DNA from: Lutibacter sp.
GTDB lineage: Bacteria > Bacteroidota > Bacteroidia > Flavobacteriales > Flavobacteriaceae
NCBI GenBank assembly: GCA_002733665.1
Contig: NVWM01000030.1
Location: 1 to 64,000 of the forward strand
Direction: 5' to 3'
DNA length: 64,000 bases
Part shown: one piece after another, positions 26,195 through 36,435 of the stretch
How positions within the stretch are numbered: position 1 is the stretch's first letter
Layout of the letters: each line of letters opens with the position of its first letter
Made by a program: the position numbers and the translations under genes
The notes under the pieces: generated by a model
Told to the model about the DNA's origin: nothing
What the model saw: only the letters and a program-made list of their open reading frames with translations
The model's database searches: none

Positions 26195-28708
26195 ATGAAG
26201 AAATTATTATTTGCACTTCTTTTTTTACCAATTCTATCTTTTTCACAACAACATATTTCAGGCGTTTTAGTTGATGTTAAAACTAAAGAAACTTTACCTT
26301 TTGCAAACATTATCACCAACAACAATCAAGGCACAATAACGAATGTTGATGGTAAATTTATTTTAGAGTCTGACAAAGAAATTACAGAAATTCAAATATC
26401 ATATATTGGTTATGAAACAAAAAAAATAGCCATAACTAAAAACACATCTTTCATAAAAATAGAATTAAAACAAAACATCGAAAGCCTTAATGAAGTTGTA
26501 ATTACCAATGCAGAAAATCCTGCCTTGAGGATAATACGTAATGCAATCAAAAACAAGAAAAAAAACAATATTGAAACAGCCTTAAACTCCTTTAAATTCA
26601 AGGCTTACAACAAACTACTTGTTACTGCAAATCCTGATTCAATAAGTGGTGAGATTGATAGTATTTATAAAATAAAAAATGGTATAAAACAATTTGTAAA
26701 GTTAGATTCTTCAAACTATAAATTTAAAAAAGAAATTGACCGTCATCATCTTTATATAACCGAAAAAATAGCAGAACATACTTTTGAAATCGGTAAAAAG
26801 AAAAAAGAAACTGTATTGGCATCTCGAATGGCTGGATTTAAAAATCCTATTTATGAAGTATTAGCACTTAATATCCAAGACTTCTCTTTTTATAATGAAA
26901 CTTATACTGTTGCAGGTACAAAATACATAAATCCGATTGCGAATAATGCCTTAAAACATTATGATTATCAAATATTAGACACTATAAAAAATGAGAATGG
27001 AAACTCATATATGATACATTTCATGCCAATAAAAAAAGAGAAAACTGCAGGTCTTGAAGGTGTTTTATATATTGATAGTCAATCGTATGCAATTACTTCT
27101 GCAATATCAGAACTGCGAAGTATTATTGACGTAAAAGCAACTCAAGAGTTTGATTTTATTGATGATAAGAATATTTGGTTTCCAACCGAAACGCATATCA
27201 CCATCAGAAAAGGAAAGAATAAAAATGGTATAAAACTTTTTGGTGGAATGATTGGTTTTTCTAACAGTAAACCGGATTCTACTATGACTAATACGAGCAA
27301 TAAAGACGCTTCTGATATTTCTTATTTCAGTTCGAAAACAAAACATTTTGACATAGAAATTAATACACCTGTGACTGTCAAAAAATCAGCAAACACTATT
27401 GAGATTGTAGATGAGGCTTATGATAGAAACGAAGCATATTGGAATACCTATCGAACAGATTCTATAACCAAAAGAGGAAAAGAAACTTATGTCGTGATTG
27501 ATAGTATTGCAGAGAAAGAAGGTGTTGAAAAGAAAGTAGCCTTAGCAAGAGGTCTTATGAAAGGAAAATTTGCAACAAAATATGTTGATTTAGATTTAGG
27601 GAAAATTATCAACGTTAATAATTATGAAGGGCTACGTATAGGTTTTGGAGGTATTACAAATTCTAATTTTTCTAAAAAATATCGAATCGAATCTTATGTT
27701 GCCTATGGAACAAAAGACAAAGATTTTAAATATCATTTTGGAGGTGCAATTCGATTGAATAGAAATTCTAATACTTGGATTGGAGCGAGTTATACCAATG
27801 ACATTAAAGAAGTGGCAAGTTTAGACTTTATTGCTGAAAACAACTCATTTTTAGGATTAAATCCTCGAAATATGAATATCAGTAAGTTTTATAATTATAA
27901 AGCCACAAATATTCTTTTAGAACATGATATCCAACCAAATTTTGAAGCAAAACTAAAATTATCTGCCGGAAAATATACACCGAAATTTAATTACCAATAT
28001 ATATCTAATAGCAATTTATTGAACGATTATAACTTAACTACTGCTACTTTAGGATTGCAATACAATCCAAAAAGTGAATATATGAATTCGCCAATTGGCA
28101 AAACGCGTATTAAAAATGCATATCCACAATATACGCTGCAAATAACCAAAAATTTTGACAATCTTTTAGATAGTGATTTTGATTTCACACAAGTGAATTT
28201 TAAAATAAATCATCAAATAAAAAGGGTAAATGCTGCAACAACCACTTTTTTAATTCAAGGAGGAATTGTCTTTGGCGAAGCGCCAATTTCACATCTATAC
28301 AATGCTACACCAAACTATACTTATAAGAGTCCTTGGGTTAAAAGAATAACATTTGCTGGAAAAAATAGTTTTGAAACTATGGGATATAATGAGTTTATTT
28401 CTGACAAATATGTGATGCTTCAAGTAAAGCACAAACTATTTAAGCGTTTAAAAATATCTGAAAAAGTAAAACCTCAAATTACTATGGTCTCACGTGCAGC
28501 TATCGGAGATATTAAAAACCCAATCAATCACACAGGATTTACTTTTAAAACTATGAACAAGGGATATTTTGAAAGCGGAATAGAAATCAACCAAATCTAT
28601 AAAGGGCTTGGCTTGAGCACTTTTTACAGATACGGTTCTTACCAAAACACTGAATGGAGTAACAACTTAGCCGTGAAATTAACGTATAGATTGAGTTTAG
28701 GATTTTAG
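26195..28708 (+). CDS. DUF5686 / carboxypeptidase-like regulatory domain outer-membrane protein
   Basis: This 837-residue protein has a signal peptide (MKKLLFALLFLPILSFSQQ). An N-terminal CarboxypepD_reg-like beta-sandwich follows (about 20-105; ISGVLVDVKTKETLPFANI). The long remainder matches the DUF5686 family of Bacteroidota, with alternating beta-strand segments in the last 350 residues that suggest an outer-membrane barrel. No catalytic residues are recognisable and the function is unknown. It is followed by the MMPL-like transporter on the same strand, which appears to have its own promoter. Confidence 0.8.
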   Translation: MKKLLFALLFLPILSFSQQHISGVLVDVKTKETLPFANIITNNNQGTITNVDGKFILESDKEITEIQISYIGYETKKIAITKNTSFIKIELKQNIESLNEVVITNAENPALRIIRNAIKNKKKNNIETALNSFKFKAYNKLLVTANPDSISGEIDSIYKIKNGIKQFVKLDSSNYKFKKEIDRHHLYITEKIAEHTFEIGKKKKETVLASRMAGFKNPIYEVLALNIQDFSFYNETYTVAGTKYINPIANNALKHYDYQILDTIKNENGNSYMIHFMPIKKEKTAGLEGVLYIDSQSYAITSAISELRSIIDVKATQEFDFIDDKNIWFPTETHITIRKGKNKNGIKLFGGMIGFSNSKPDSTMTNTSNKDASDISYFSSKTKHFDIEINTPVTVKKSANTIEIVDEAYDRNEAYWNTYRTDSITKRGKETYVVIDSIAEKEGVEKKVALARGLMKGKFATKYVDLDLGKIINVNNYEGLRIGFGGITNSNFSKKYRIESYVAYGTKDKDFKYHFGGAIRLNRNSNTWIGASYTNDIKEVASLDFIAENNSFLGLNPRNMNISKFYNYKATNILLEHDIQPNFEAKLKLSAGKYTPKFNYQYISNSNLLNDYNLTTATLGLQYNPKSEYMNSPIGKTRIKNAYPQYTLQITKNFDNLLDSDFDFTQVNFKINHQIKRVNAATTTFLIQGGIVFGEAPISHLYNATPNYTYKSPWVKRITFAGKNSFETMGYNEFISDKYVMLQVKHKLFKRLKISEKVKPQITMVSRAAIGDIKNPINHTGFTFKTMNKGYFESGIEINQIYKGLGLSTFYRYGSYQNTEWSNNLAVKLTYRLSLGF

Positions 28709-28767
28709 CCATAATTTACCTCTATAATTGCTTGATGTTTTGTGGCGGAAATAAAAAAGGTTTTTTC

Positions 28768-28775
28768 TATCTTTA
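28768..28775 (+). promoter_or_regulatory. Candidate -7 box for the MMPL-like transporter
   Basis: TATCTTTA is a one-mismatch match to TAnnTTTG and ends 14 bp before the ATG at 28790. It lies inside the longest possible reading frame of the gene (GTG at 28742), which argues that translation starts at 28790. Confidence 0.45.
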
Positions 28776-28789
28776 CACAAATTTTATTA

Positions 28790-31165
28790 ATGGATTTTTG
28801 GACACGAATTTCTCGTATCATAATTAAACAACGATTTCTAATCTTGTTGCTACTAGGAGTAGCGACATTTTTTATGTATTCGCAAATTAAACACATGCGT
28901 TTTTCATATGTTGAAGCTAATTTAATGCCCAAAGACCATGAGGTAAACATTCAATACAATAAGTTTTTAGAACTTTTTGGCGAAGAAGGAAATGTAATTG
29001 TAATAGGTGTAAAAGATTCTACAGTTTTCACTCCTCAAAAGTTTAATAATTGGAATAAACTCTCTAAAACTATTAATGATTTTGAGGAAATTGACTATAC
29101 AATTTCTATTGGCGACATTAAAAAACTAGTAAGAGATGATAAAAATAAAAAGTTTGTTACAGAGCCTTTATACGACAAACTTCCTTCATCTAATGACGAA
29201 CTATCCAAAATTAAAAAAGACCTTTTTGAAAACCTTCCGTTTTACAATAACATCTTATATAATAAGGACACTGAAACAATTCAAACTGTTATTTATATCC
29301 GTAGAGATGTAGTAAACACAAAGGCACGTAGCGAATTTATCTTAAAAAAATTCAATTCAACAATTGCACAATTTGAAAAGGACAACAATCTTGATGTGCG
29401 CGTTTCTGGAATGCCGTATATCCGTACGATGAATGCCAACAACATCATGAAAGAGATGTATTTGTTTGTACTACTTTCGTTAGGAGTTACTGCACTTATT
29501 TTCTTTTTCTTTTTTAAATCTTTTCGAGCAACATTTATAACGCTCTTAGTTGTAATTATTGGTGTGATTTGGGCATTTGGTATTATAGGATGGTTCCGCT
29601 TTGAAATTACTGTTTTAATGGCTTTAATTCCACCATTAGTCATTGTGATTGGTGTTCCTAATGCAGTCTTTTTTATCAATAAATATCAGCAAGAAATAAA
29701 AAATCATGGTAATCAGGCAAAAAGTTTACAACGCGTAATTACCAAAATCGGAAGTGCAACTTTGATGACCAATATCACAACCGCTTCTGGATTTGCAACT
29801 TTTATTTTTACTAAAAGTAAGATGCTTGTTGAATTTGGAGCAGTTGCATCAATCAATATTATTGTTATTTTTTTCTTGGCGCTATTTATTATTCCAATTA
29901 TATATAGTTTTTTATCAGTCCCAAAAGACAAACATCTAAAACATTTAGATCGTCGTTGGATGGGCGGTATTGTAAACTGGATGGAAAATACAGTGCGTAA
30001 TCATCGTTTTACTATTTATTCGACTACTGTTGTGATAATTATTGCAAGTATGGTTGGTGTTTATCAAATGAAACTTTCTGGAAGCATCATTGACGATATG
30101 CCAAAAGACAAGGAATTCTACAGTGATATAAAATTCTTTGAAGAAGAATTTGGGGGTATTATGCCTCTCGAGATACTTGTGAACACTAAAGAACCAAAAG
30201 GTGTTATGAATATGTCTGTCTTAAAAAAGATAGAAAAATTAAACGAAACAATTAATGAAATTCCCGAGTTGTCTAAACCTATTTCGGTTGTAAATTTGGT
30301 TAAATATTCCAAACAAGCTTTTTATAGCGGACTTCCAAAATACTATCAATTACCGTCAAGTCAAGATAAAAATTATATTTTATCGTACGCCAAAAAATCA
30401 TCGAATAATACAACGATGCTTGAGAATTTTGTAGATTCTACTGGACAATACACACGTATAACAACATACATGAAAGATGTTGGAACTACCAAAATGGAAG
30501 ATATTGAAGAGCGTTTAAAGGCAAGAATAGGAAGCGTTTTTAACCCTGAAAAACAAGAGGTTTCTATCACTGGAAAAGCCTTAGTTTTCTTAAAAGGAAC
30601 AAAGTATTTAATTAATAATTTAGTACTATCATTATCACTTGCCATCTTTTTAATTGCAGTGTTCATGGCATTTATGTTCCGTTCATTTAAGATGATATTA
30701 ATCTCTATTCTCCCAAACATTTTACCACTATTAATTACTGCAGGATTGATGGGATATTTTGGTGTTCCATTAAAACCGTCTACAATTTTGGTGTTTAGTA
30801 TTGCTTTTGGAATATCAGTAGATGATACCATTCACTTTTTGGCAAAATATAGACAAGAATTACAAGCCAATAATTGGCAAGTAAAAAAATCGGTTTATGC
30901 AGCATTACGCGAAACAGGTGTTAGTATGTTTTACACTTCTATTGTACTCTTCTTTGGCTTTTTGGTTTTCACTATTTCAAGTTTTGGAGGAACGCAAGCT
31001 CTTGGAGGCTTAGTTTCTATTACTCTTTTGTTTGCTATGACTTCTAATTTGTTACTACTACCATCATTATTACTGACATTAGAATCTAAAATTGCCAACA
31101 AAGAAACTTTAAGAGAGCCAACAATTGCTGTTTTACCGTTGGATGATGAGACAAATGAGGAATAA
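28790..31165 (+). CDS. MMPL/RND superfamily transporter
   Basis: This protein has 791 residues from the ATG at 28790. The architecture is a doubled RND/MMPL design: TM1 near residues 14-30, a periplasmic domain, a bundle of five membrane segments (about 205-385), TM7, a second periplasmic domain, and a second bundle (about 610-770) containing FGISVDDTIHFLAKYR, a typical MMPL/SSD motif. It probably exports lipids or hydrophobic compounds by proton motive force, but the substrate is unknown. No membrane-fusion or TolC partner is adjacent. A GTG at 28742 would add 16 residues but overlaps the candidate promoter. Confidence 0.85.
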   Translation: MDFWTRISRIIIKQRFLILLLLGVATFFMYSQIKHMRFSYVEANLMPKDHEVNIQYNKFLELFGEEGNVIVIGVKDSTVFTPQKFNNWNKLSKTINDFEEIDYTISIGDIKKLVRDDKNKKFVTEPLYDKLPSSNDELSKIKKDLFENLPFYNNILYNKDTETIQTVIYIRRDVVNTKARSEFILKKFNSTIAQFEKDNNLDVRVSGMPYIRTMNANNIMKEMYLFVLLSLGVTALIFFFFFKSFRATFITLLVVIIGVIWAFGIIGWFRFEITVLMALIPPLVIVIGVPNAVFFINKYQQEIKNHGNQAKSLQRVITKIGSATLMTNITTASGFATFIFTKSKMLVEFGAVASINIIVIFFLALFIIPIIYSFLSVPKDKHLKHLDRRWMGGIVNWMENTVRNHRFTIYSTTVVIIIASMVGVYQMKLSGSIIDDMPKDKEFYSDIKFFEEEFGGIMPLEILVNTKEPKGVMNMSVLKKIEKLNETINEIPELSKPISVVNLVKYSKQAFYSGLPKYYQLPSSQDKNYILSYAKKSSNNTTMLENFVDSTGQYTRITTYMKDVGTTKMEDIEERLKARIGSVFNPEKQEVSITGKALVFLKGTKYLINNLVLSLSLAIFLIAVFMAFMFRSFKMILISILPNILPLLITAGLMGYFGVPLKPSTILVFSIAFGISVDDTIHFLAKYRQELQANNWQVKKSVYAALRETGVSMFYTSIVLFFGFLVFTISSFGGTQALGGLVSITLLFAMTSNLLLLPSLLLTLESKIANKETLREPTIAVLPLDDETNEE

Positions 31166-31318
31166 CCAATTCTTATAAAACACTCAAAAAATATTCTTTT
31201 TTAAATATTTATTGAACATTCTATTGCATATTATTTTGCCTCAATGAAGTTCGAATTAATTGCTTAGGTTTATCGTGATTTATTAAGCTGTAAGGATGTT
31301 TAAAAAGTAAATCTTATT

Positions 31319-31357
31319 AAAAGAATCCAACTTAATTTATTTTTGTTGGATTCTTTT
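31319..31357. terminator. Bidirectional terminator between convergent genes
   Basis: AAAAGAATCCAAC and GTTGGATTCTTTT form a perfect 13-bp stem with a 13-nt loop and T-runs on both strands. It separates the rightward transporter gene from the leftward subtilase gene and can serve both. Confidence 0.8.
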
Positions 31358-31371
31358 AATGTTTTATAAAC

Positions 31372-34300
31372 TTACTTCTTTATAATCTTCCTATGCGCTG
31401 TTGAATTTTCAGATTCAACACTTATAAAATAAACTCCTGTAGATAGATTGTCTATATTAATATTTGCAGACCTTTTATTATTTTTAATATTTAGACTCTT
31501 TATTTCTTTACCATAAATATCAAATATTTTAACGGTATTTAAATACATACTTTTTAAACGAACAGTAAAGTTCCCATTTGTTGGATTAGGGAATAGTGAC
31601 AATTCATTATTCAATCGTTCATTACCAACAGAAAGTGGCGTCCCAGCAACGTTTATGTTGTCGATATAAGTACCATTACTATAACCAGCGACATTTACGA
31701 AACGAATAACAGATTGAGTATTTGCGTAAGCACTCAAATCAATCGTTTCAGTTCTCCAATCTGCAGCACTTGCAGGTGACCAAGATGAACCAACATAATT
31801 AGGGATTGTAGATAACGTTAAACCATCTTTATCATAAATAGTTGTATAGGTTGTTCCACAATCGGTAGAAATTTCTACAAGTAAACCATCATTGAAGTTT
31901 GAAGACCATTGTGCTTTTGCTAAATCAAAATTTAAAACAACATCTGTTCCTGTTAGATCATATACTACAGTCTTTAAAATATCTAATTGTCCAGCAGCGT
32001 TATAAGTTGCATTATCTACAAATGCCGTTGATGTAGGTTGACCATCGACTCCAATTATATTATCAGCCTTAACCCAAGTAGTACTATTATCAGGATTGCT
32101 AATTTCCCAACCAGAAGGAGGAACTCCATTAACGTCAAAAGGCTCTAATAAATTTAAAGTTACTGCATCGATTTGTGCATAAAAGTTCGTAGAAATTTCG
32201 TCATTACCTACAAATTCATCTCCTGTTAATGTTACCCATACCTTTAAATCATGATTTCCATCAGTAGTAAAAACTAAAGGTGTTGTAAATTCGTAAGACT
32301 CCTGTGCTCCAGATATCAATGTTCCAGAATATGTTTCTTGTACAACAGCATCAGTATCTAATTGATATGAAACTAAAAAATTGGTTTGATCATCTATTCC
32401 TAAATTTCTAATATTAGCAGAAACCAATATACTATTCCCATCACATATAAGACTTAAATTTGACAAGTCATTATTTAATGATTCAACTGTTACATCAGCA
32501 TTTAAACTACAGTTTAATAAGCCTCCAGATTTATTTATAGCAATCGTTCGTCTTGACTCCCAATTATTTCCTCCTGTTGCGGTAACAGCAACCCAAAAAT
32601 CTACATTTGGATCTGTAATTGGTATTGAAAGAGAATTGGTGGCAGAAGTCCCAACTTTTTCCATATACCTATTTCCTAATAAATAAACGTCATAAGATGT
32701 AGCGTCTGCCAATGAATTCCAAACAACAGTTATATCATTTGGGCAAATTTGCGATACATCAACGCCAGTAACTAAATTGGCAATAGAAAAAGTTTCATCA
32801 CTTGTAGATGTAGAAGAACCACTTGTTACTCTAACTAAACACTCACCAGATATTGTATTTGGTACAGTCCAAGTATAATTAGTAATAGTAGATGCTAAAT
32901 CTGCTATTTGTGTCCATGAGTTACCATTGTCAGTTGAATAATCAATCACAATATTATTGGCTGTATTTATTGCATCCCAATGAATTACTTCTTGACTTCC
33001 AACAACCATTTTTTCTTTTCCTTGAGGATATGTTAGTACTAATTCGTCAGTTATAATTTCATAAACGACATAATAATGTTGAGGTCCTGAAGGAACACCA
33101 AATCCAGTAATTTCGATATTATAATTTCCAGATTGTGGATTGTTAATTAAAACTTGCTCCATATTATTAAGGTGATCAACACCATTAGTAGCAGGAAGGT
33201 CTAAAAGTGCAGGGTCTGGTGTAGGATCTAATATCCAAGGCAATAAATCTGTACTTGAAGGATCTGTTACAACCAAATCTAAATCATTTACCAAAGCTGT
33301 TGCAACTCCAGCAGTTGATGCCGGATCATTCCAATAAACCATAAAACGTACTTGCTTTGTGTTTGCAGGAACACTAATTGTATGATTGTTTATATCACCT
33401 TGAGAAATATTATCGTCTAAATAACGTCCATCTTCAAGTAACATTGCAGCTCTCAACCCATTAACGATTCCCCAACCAAATTTAAAGTCTGGACCAACGT
33501 TTCCATAGTCTTGAGCTGTGTTTAACATAGACGCTTTAATTAATGCAGATTCTGGCATTGCTCCAGCGTTCAAATCCATATATGCTTGATACAACTGAGC
33601 CGAAACTCCTGCAATTCCTGGAGCTGCTCCAGATGTTCCTCCAAAAGTTAAATAACCATTATTTTCATCAGTTGATAATTGATCTTGACCATGAGCTGTG
33701 ATATCTGGCTTTATTCTACCGTCATAGGCTGGACCATTACTACTGTGACTTGGCATAGAACCATCAAAAAACACATTTGCTGTTGCTATAACATTTTTCC
33801 CTTGTTTATGACCTCCTGTAATATTTCCCCAACCTGCACCAGCACCATAACTATTAGGATTACAGTCAAGGGTACCTGAATTCCCAGCAGAAAATACATG
33901 TAACAGTGATAAATTGGTATTTGTTTGTGAATCAACAGTTTGAGCGGTTGTTGTATATCCGTCATTACATCCATTACCGTATGACGAATTAGTTATCTGT
34001 ACATCTCCTCCATCCGTTAAATTTGTTGTCGCTGCATCTAAAAAAGAAGAAGCATAGTTAACAACATAAACATCTGAACCAGCAGCCATTCCTCTTTTAG
34101 TTGGATCTAAATTTCCTGCTCCTGTTAAAATTCCTGCAACACCATCACCATGAGTTGCTCCTGTTCCACTTGCAGAAGAATTATCTATTCTTCCTTGAAA
34201 ATCTATATGTGGTCCCACAATTCCATCATCTCTTACCATTACACCAACTCCAACTCCTGTATATTTTCTTCCAGTTGCTGTTTGCGTATCTAGACTTGCC

Positions 34301-34944
34301 GATCTATGAATTGACTTCCCTCTTATATCTTCTGGAACACTAGGTTCTGTAGCTAATTCTATCCATTTTATAAATGCAAAATCTGCTAGTACATCTATAT
34401 CCGTTCTTGAAATAGAAACAGTAATAATATTACTGTTTTTATATTCTTCTATTATTTCTATACTTAAAGCTTCGCTTAATTTCGAAACTATAAATTCTGA
34501 AGGCACTTTTTTATAGTATTGTAAATTAATCAAAATATTATCTCCATCTATCGCCCAATCACCAATGTCATCATTTTTAATTCTTAACGACATTTTTAGA
34601 TTGTTAGCTACAGGAATAATTGATTTTACACCAACCGTTTTTAAATAGTTAATATCTGTAGATGCTGGGAAGTAAAAGAGATATGCATTCTTAGGAATAT
34701 AATCAATTAGTTCCAAACCATTTTCTTTAAATTGATTTTGAATGCTTTGATTTGGTATTTCAGAAAATTGAATCCAACCAAAATAACCATTATTATAAAA
34801 TGCTTTGCTTGGCATTTGATTCCACTGAAAACTACCTATATTATTAGGCATACTTATTGTTTCGCCTTGAAAGTTAATATTCTGTGCACTCACCATTCCA
34901 AAACAGAATAGTATAAGAGTGAAAAAATGTAATTTTAGTTTCAT
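31372..34944 (-). CDS. Secreted S8 subtilisin-like protease with T9SS sorting domain
   Basis: This 1190-residue protein has a signal peptide (cleavage near VSAQ, residue 21) and a prodomain (about 22-200). The subtilase domain (about 205-500) has a likely catalytic triad Asp239 or Asp240, His265 (THGDGVAG) and Ser438 (GGTSGAAP), and oxyanion Asn355 (SAGNSG). A prepeptidase/P-like beta region (about 510-640), fibronectin/CARDB-like beta domains (about 640-930) and a MAM-like region (about 940-1100) follow. The final 75 residues (NELSLFPNPTNG... ending KIIKK) are a type A T9SS C-terminal signal. It is predicted to be exported to or past the cell surface to degrade protein. No -7 box is obvious upstream. 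Confidence 0.9.
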   Translation of the reverse strand: MKLKLHFFTLILFCFGMVSAQNINFQGETISMPNNIGSFQWNQMPSKAFYNNGYFGWIQFSEIPNQSIQNQFKENGLELIDYIPKNAYLFYFPASTDINYLKTVGVKSIIPVANNLKMSLRIKNDDIGDWAIDGDNILINLQYYKKVPSEFIVSKLSEALSIEIIEEYKNSNIITVSISRTDIDVLADFAFIKWIELATEPSVPEDIRGKSIHRSASLDTQTATGRKYTGVGVGVMVRDDGIVGPHIDFQGRIDNSSASGTGATHGDGVAGILTGAGNLDPTKRGMAAGSDVYVVNYASSFLDAATTNLTDGGDVQITNSSYGNGCNDGYTTTAQTVDSQTNTNLSLLHVFSAGNSGTLDCNPNSYGAGAGWGNITGGHKQGKNVIATANVFFDGSMPSHSSNGPAYDGRIKPDITAHGQDQLSTDENNGYLTFGGTSGAAPGIAGVSAQLYQAYMDLNAGAMPESALIKASMLNTAQDYGNVGPDFKFGWGIVNGLRAAMLLEDGRYLDDNISQGDINNHTISVPANTKQVRFMVYWNDPASTAGVATALVNDLDLVVTDPSSTDLLPWILDPTPDPALLDLPATNGVDHLNNMEQVLINNPQSGNYNIEITGFGVPSGPQHYYVVYEIITDELVLTYPQGKEKMVVGSQEVIHWDAINTANNIVIDYSTDNGNSWTQIADLASTITNYTWTVPNTISGECLVRVTSGSSTSTSDETFSIANLVTGVDVSQICPNDITVVWNSLADATSYDVYLLGNRYMEKVGTSATNSLSIPITDPNVDFWVAVTATGGNNWESRRTIAINKSGGLLNCSLNADVTVESLNNDLSNLSLICDGNSILVSANIRNLGIDDQTNFLVSYQLDTDAVVQETYSGTLISGAQESYEFTTPLVFTTDGNHDLKVWVTLTGDEFVGNDEISTNFYAQIDAVTLNLLEPFDVNGVPPSGWEISNPDNSTTWVKADNIIGVDGQPTSTAFVDNATYNAAGQLDILKTVVYDLTGTDVVLNFDLAKAQWSSNFNDGLLVEISTDCGTTYTTIYDKDGLTLSTIPNYVGSSWSPASAADWRTETIDLSAYANTQSVIRFVNVAGYSNGTYIDNINVAGTPLSVGNERLNNELSLFPNPTNGNFTVRLKSMYLNTVKIFDIYGKEIKSLNIKNNKRSANINIDNLSTGVYFISVESENSTAHRKIIKK

Positions 34945-34986
34945 AAATAGTTGTTTATTTGGTTCATTTATAATTTGAAATATCTT

Positions 34987-36279
34987 TTAAGCATTCATCA
35001 ACGCCTCAATTTCTTCAATTTCTATTGGAATATTTTGCATTAAATTAAATGGTTCTCCTGTTTCTTGAATTACATAATCGTCTTCAAGGCGTATTCCAAG
35101 GTTTTCTTTAGGAATATAGATTCCAGGTTCAACAGTAAACACCATGTTCGCTTCCATCGGTTCAGATAATATTCCATAATCGTGTGTGTCGAGTCCCATA
35201 TGATGTGAAGTTCCATGCATGAAATACTTCTTATATGCTGGCCAATCTGAATCTTCGTTTTTCACATCGTCTTTAGTTATTAATCCTAATACGATCAATT
35301 CTTGTGTCATTATTTTGCCAACTTCCACATGATAGTCTGCCCAAATAGTTCCAGGAACCAATAATTTTGCAGCAGCATTTTTTACACGCAATACAGCATT
35401 ATACACTTCTTTTTGACGCTCTGTAAACTTCCCTGAAACAGGAATACAGCGAGTCATATCACTAGCGAATCTAGCATAACTTGCACCAACATCCATTAAG
35501 ATAACTTCACCATCTTTACACTCTTGATTGTTTTCTATATAATGCAATACAATAGCATTTCCACCACTAGCAACTATTGGTGTGTAAGCAAATCCATCAG
35601 CACGATTTCTGGTAAACTCATGAATATATTCCGCCTCTATTTCATGTTCCCAGACATTAGGTTTCGTAAAACTTAACACTCTTCGAAATCCTTTTTCAGT
35701 GATATCACACGCTTGCTGAAGTAAAGCAATCTCTTCAGGTTCTTTGATAGAACGAATTCGTTGTAAAATAGGTTGACTACGAAGATATGTGTGAATTGGG
35801 TAATTGGCTTTACATGTTTTTATAAATCTCGCTTCTCGAGTTTCAGTTTGAATCGCCTGACGATAGTGTTCATTAGTATTTAAATAAACGTTTTCTGCTT
35901 GAACCATTAATTCGAAAAAAACTTTTTCAAAATCTTGCAACCAATAAACCGTTTTAATTCCAGAAGTTTCAAATGCTGCTTTTTTGTCAAGTTTTGCTCC
36001 TTCCCATACAGCAATATGCTCATTAGTTTCTTTTAAAAATAAGATTTCTTGATGCTCTTTTTTTACAGCATCAGGAAATAAAACCAAGATACTCTCTTCT
36101 TGGTCAACACCACTTAAATAGAAAATATCTCTATGTTGAGCAAACGGCAAAACACTGTCTGCACTTATTGGATAAATATCATTAGAGTTAAAAACAGCCA
36201 ATGAGTTTGACTTCATTTTAGCAACGAATTTTTTGCGATTTTTTATAAATAAATTGTTCTTTATTGGTAAATATTTCAT
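34987..36279 (-). CDS. pepP: Xaa-Pro aminopeptidase (aminopeptidase P family)
   Basis: This 430-residue M24B peptidase has an N-terminal creatinase-like domain (about 1-170) and a pita-bread catalytic domain. Metal ligands are in LMDVGASYARFASDMTR (two Asp), HGTSHHMGLD (His), VEPGIYI (Glu) and IRLEDDY (Glu). It removes N-terminal residues preceding proline, probably in the cytoplasm since no signal peptide is present. A TAAATTTG -7 box lies just upstream on the minus strand. Confidence 0.93.
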   Translation of the reverse strand: MKYLPIKNNLFIKNRKKFVAKMKSNSLAVFNSNDIYPISADSVLPFAQHRDIFYLSGVDQEESILVLFPDAVKKEHQEILFLKETNEHIAVWEGAKLDKKAAFETSGIKTVYWLQDFEKVFFELMVQAENVYLNTNEHYRQAIQTETREARFIKTCKANYPIHTYLRSQPILQRIRSIKEPEEIALLQQACDITEKGFRRVLSFTKPNVWEHEIEAEYIHEFTRNRADGFAYTPIVASGGNAIVLHYIENNQECKDGEVILMDVGASYARFASDMTRCIPVSGKFTERQKEVYNAVLRVKNAAAKLLVPGTIWADYHVEVGKIMTQELIVLGLITKDDVKNEDSDWPAYKKYFMHGTSHHMGLDTHDYGILSEPMEANMVFTVEPGIYIPKENLGIRLEDDYVIQETGEPFNLMQNIPIEIEEIEALMNA

Positions 36280-36301
36280 TTCTGTAGAATTTTAAGAAAA
36301 A

Positions 36302-36309
36302 CAAATTTA
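36302..36309 (-). promoter_or_regulatory. -7 box for the aminopeptidase P gene
   Basis: On the minus strand TAAATTTG matches TAnnTTTG and lies 22 bp upstream of the start codon at 36279. Confidence 0.5.
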
Positions 36310-36403
36310 TACAATTTTTAGCATTTTATTGTAACCCTCTTTAGAAACCTTCTAAATACCTTAAAAAACAATCAAATCATTTTTATCAACAATTAACTTA
36401 TAG

Positions 36404-36411
36404 TATCTTTG
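36404..36411 (+). promoter_or_regulatory. -7 box for the sdhCAB operon
   Basis: TATCTTTG is an exact TAnnTTTG match ending 24 bp before the ATG at 36436. It overlaps the first codon of the longest possible frame (36409), showing that the upstream start would precede the transcript. Confidence 0.65.
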
Positions 36412-36435
36412 TTTTTCAAACTAACATATATAAAA

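Noticed and set aside
31372-34944. Overlapping plus-strand and minus-strand frames inside the subtilase gene (for example 33679-33974, 34101-34343)
   Set aside because: They are short, lack recognisable features and lie wholly within a strongly supported coding region.
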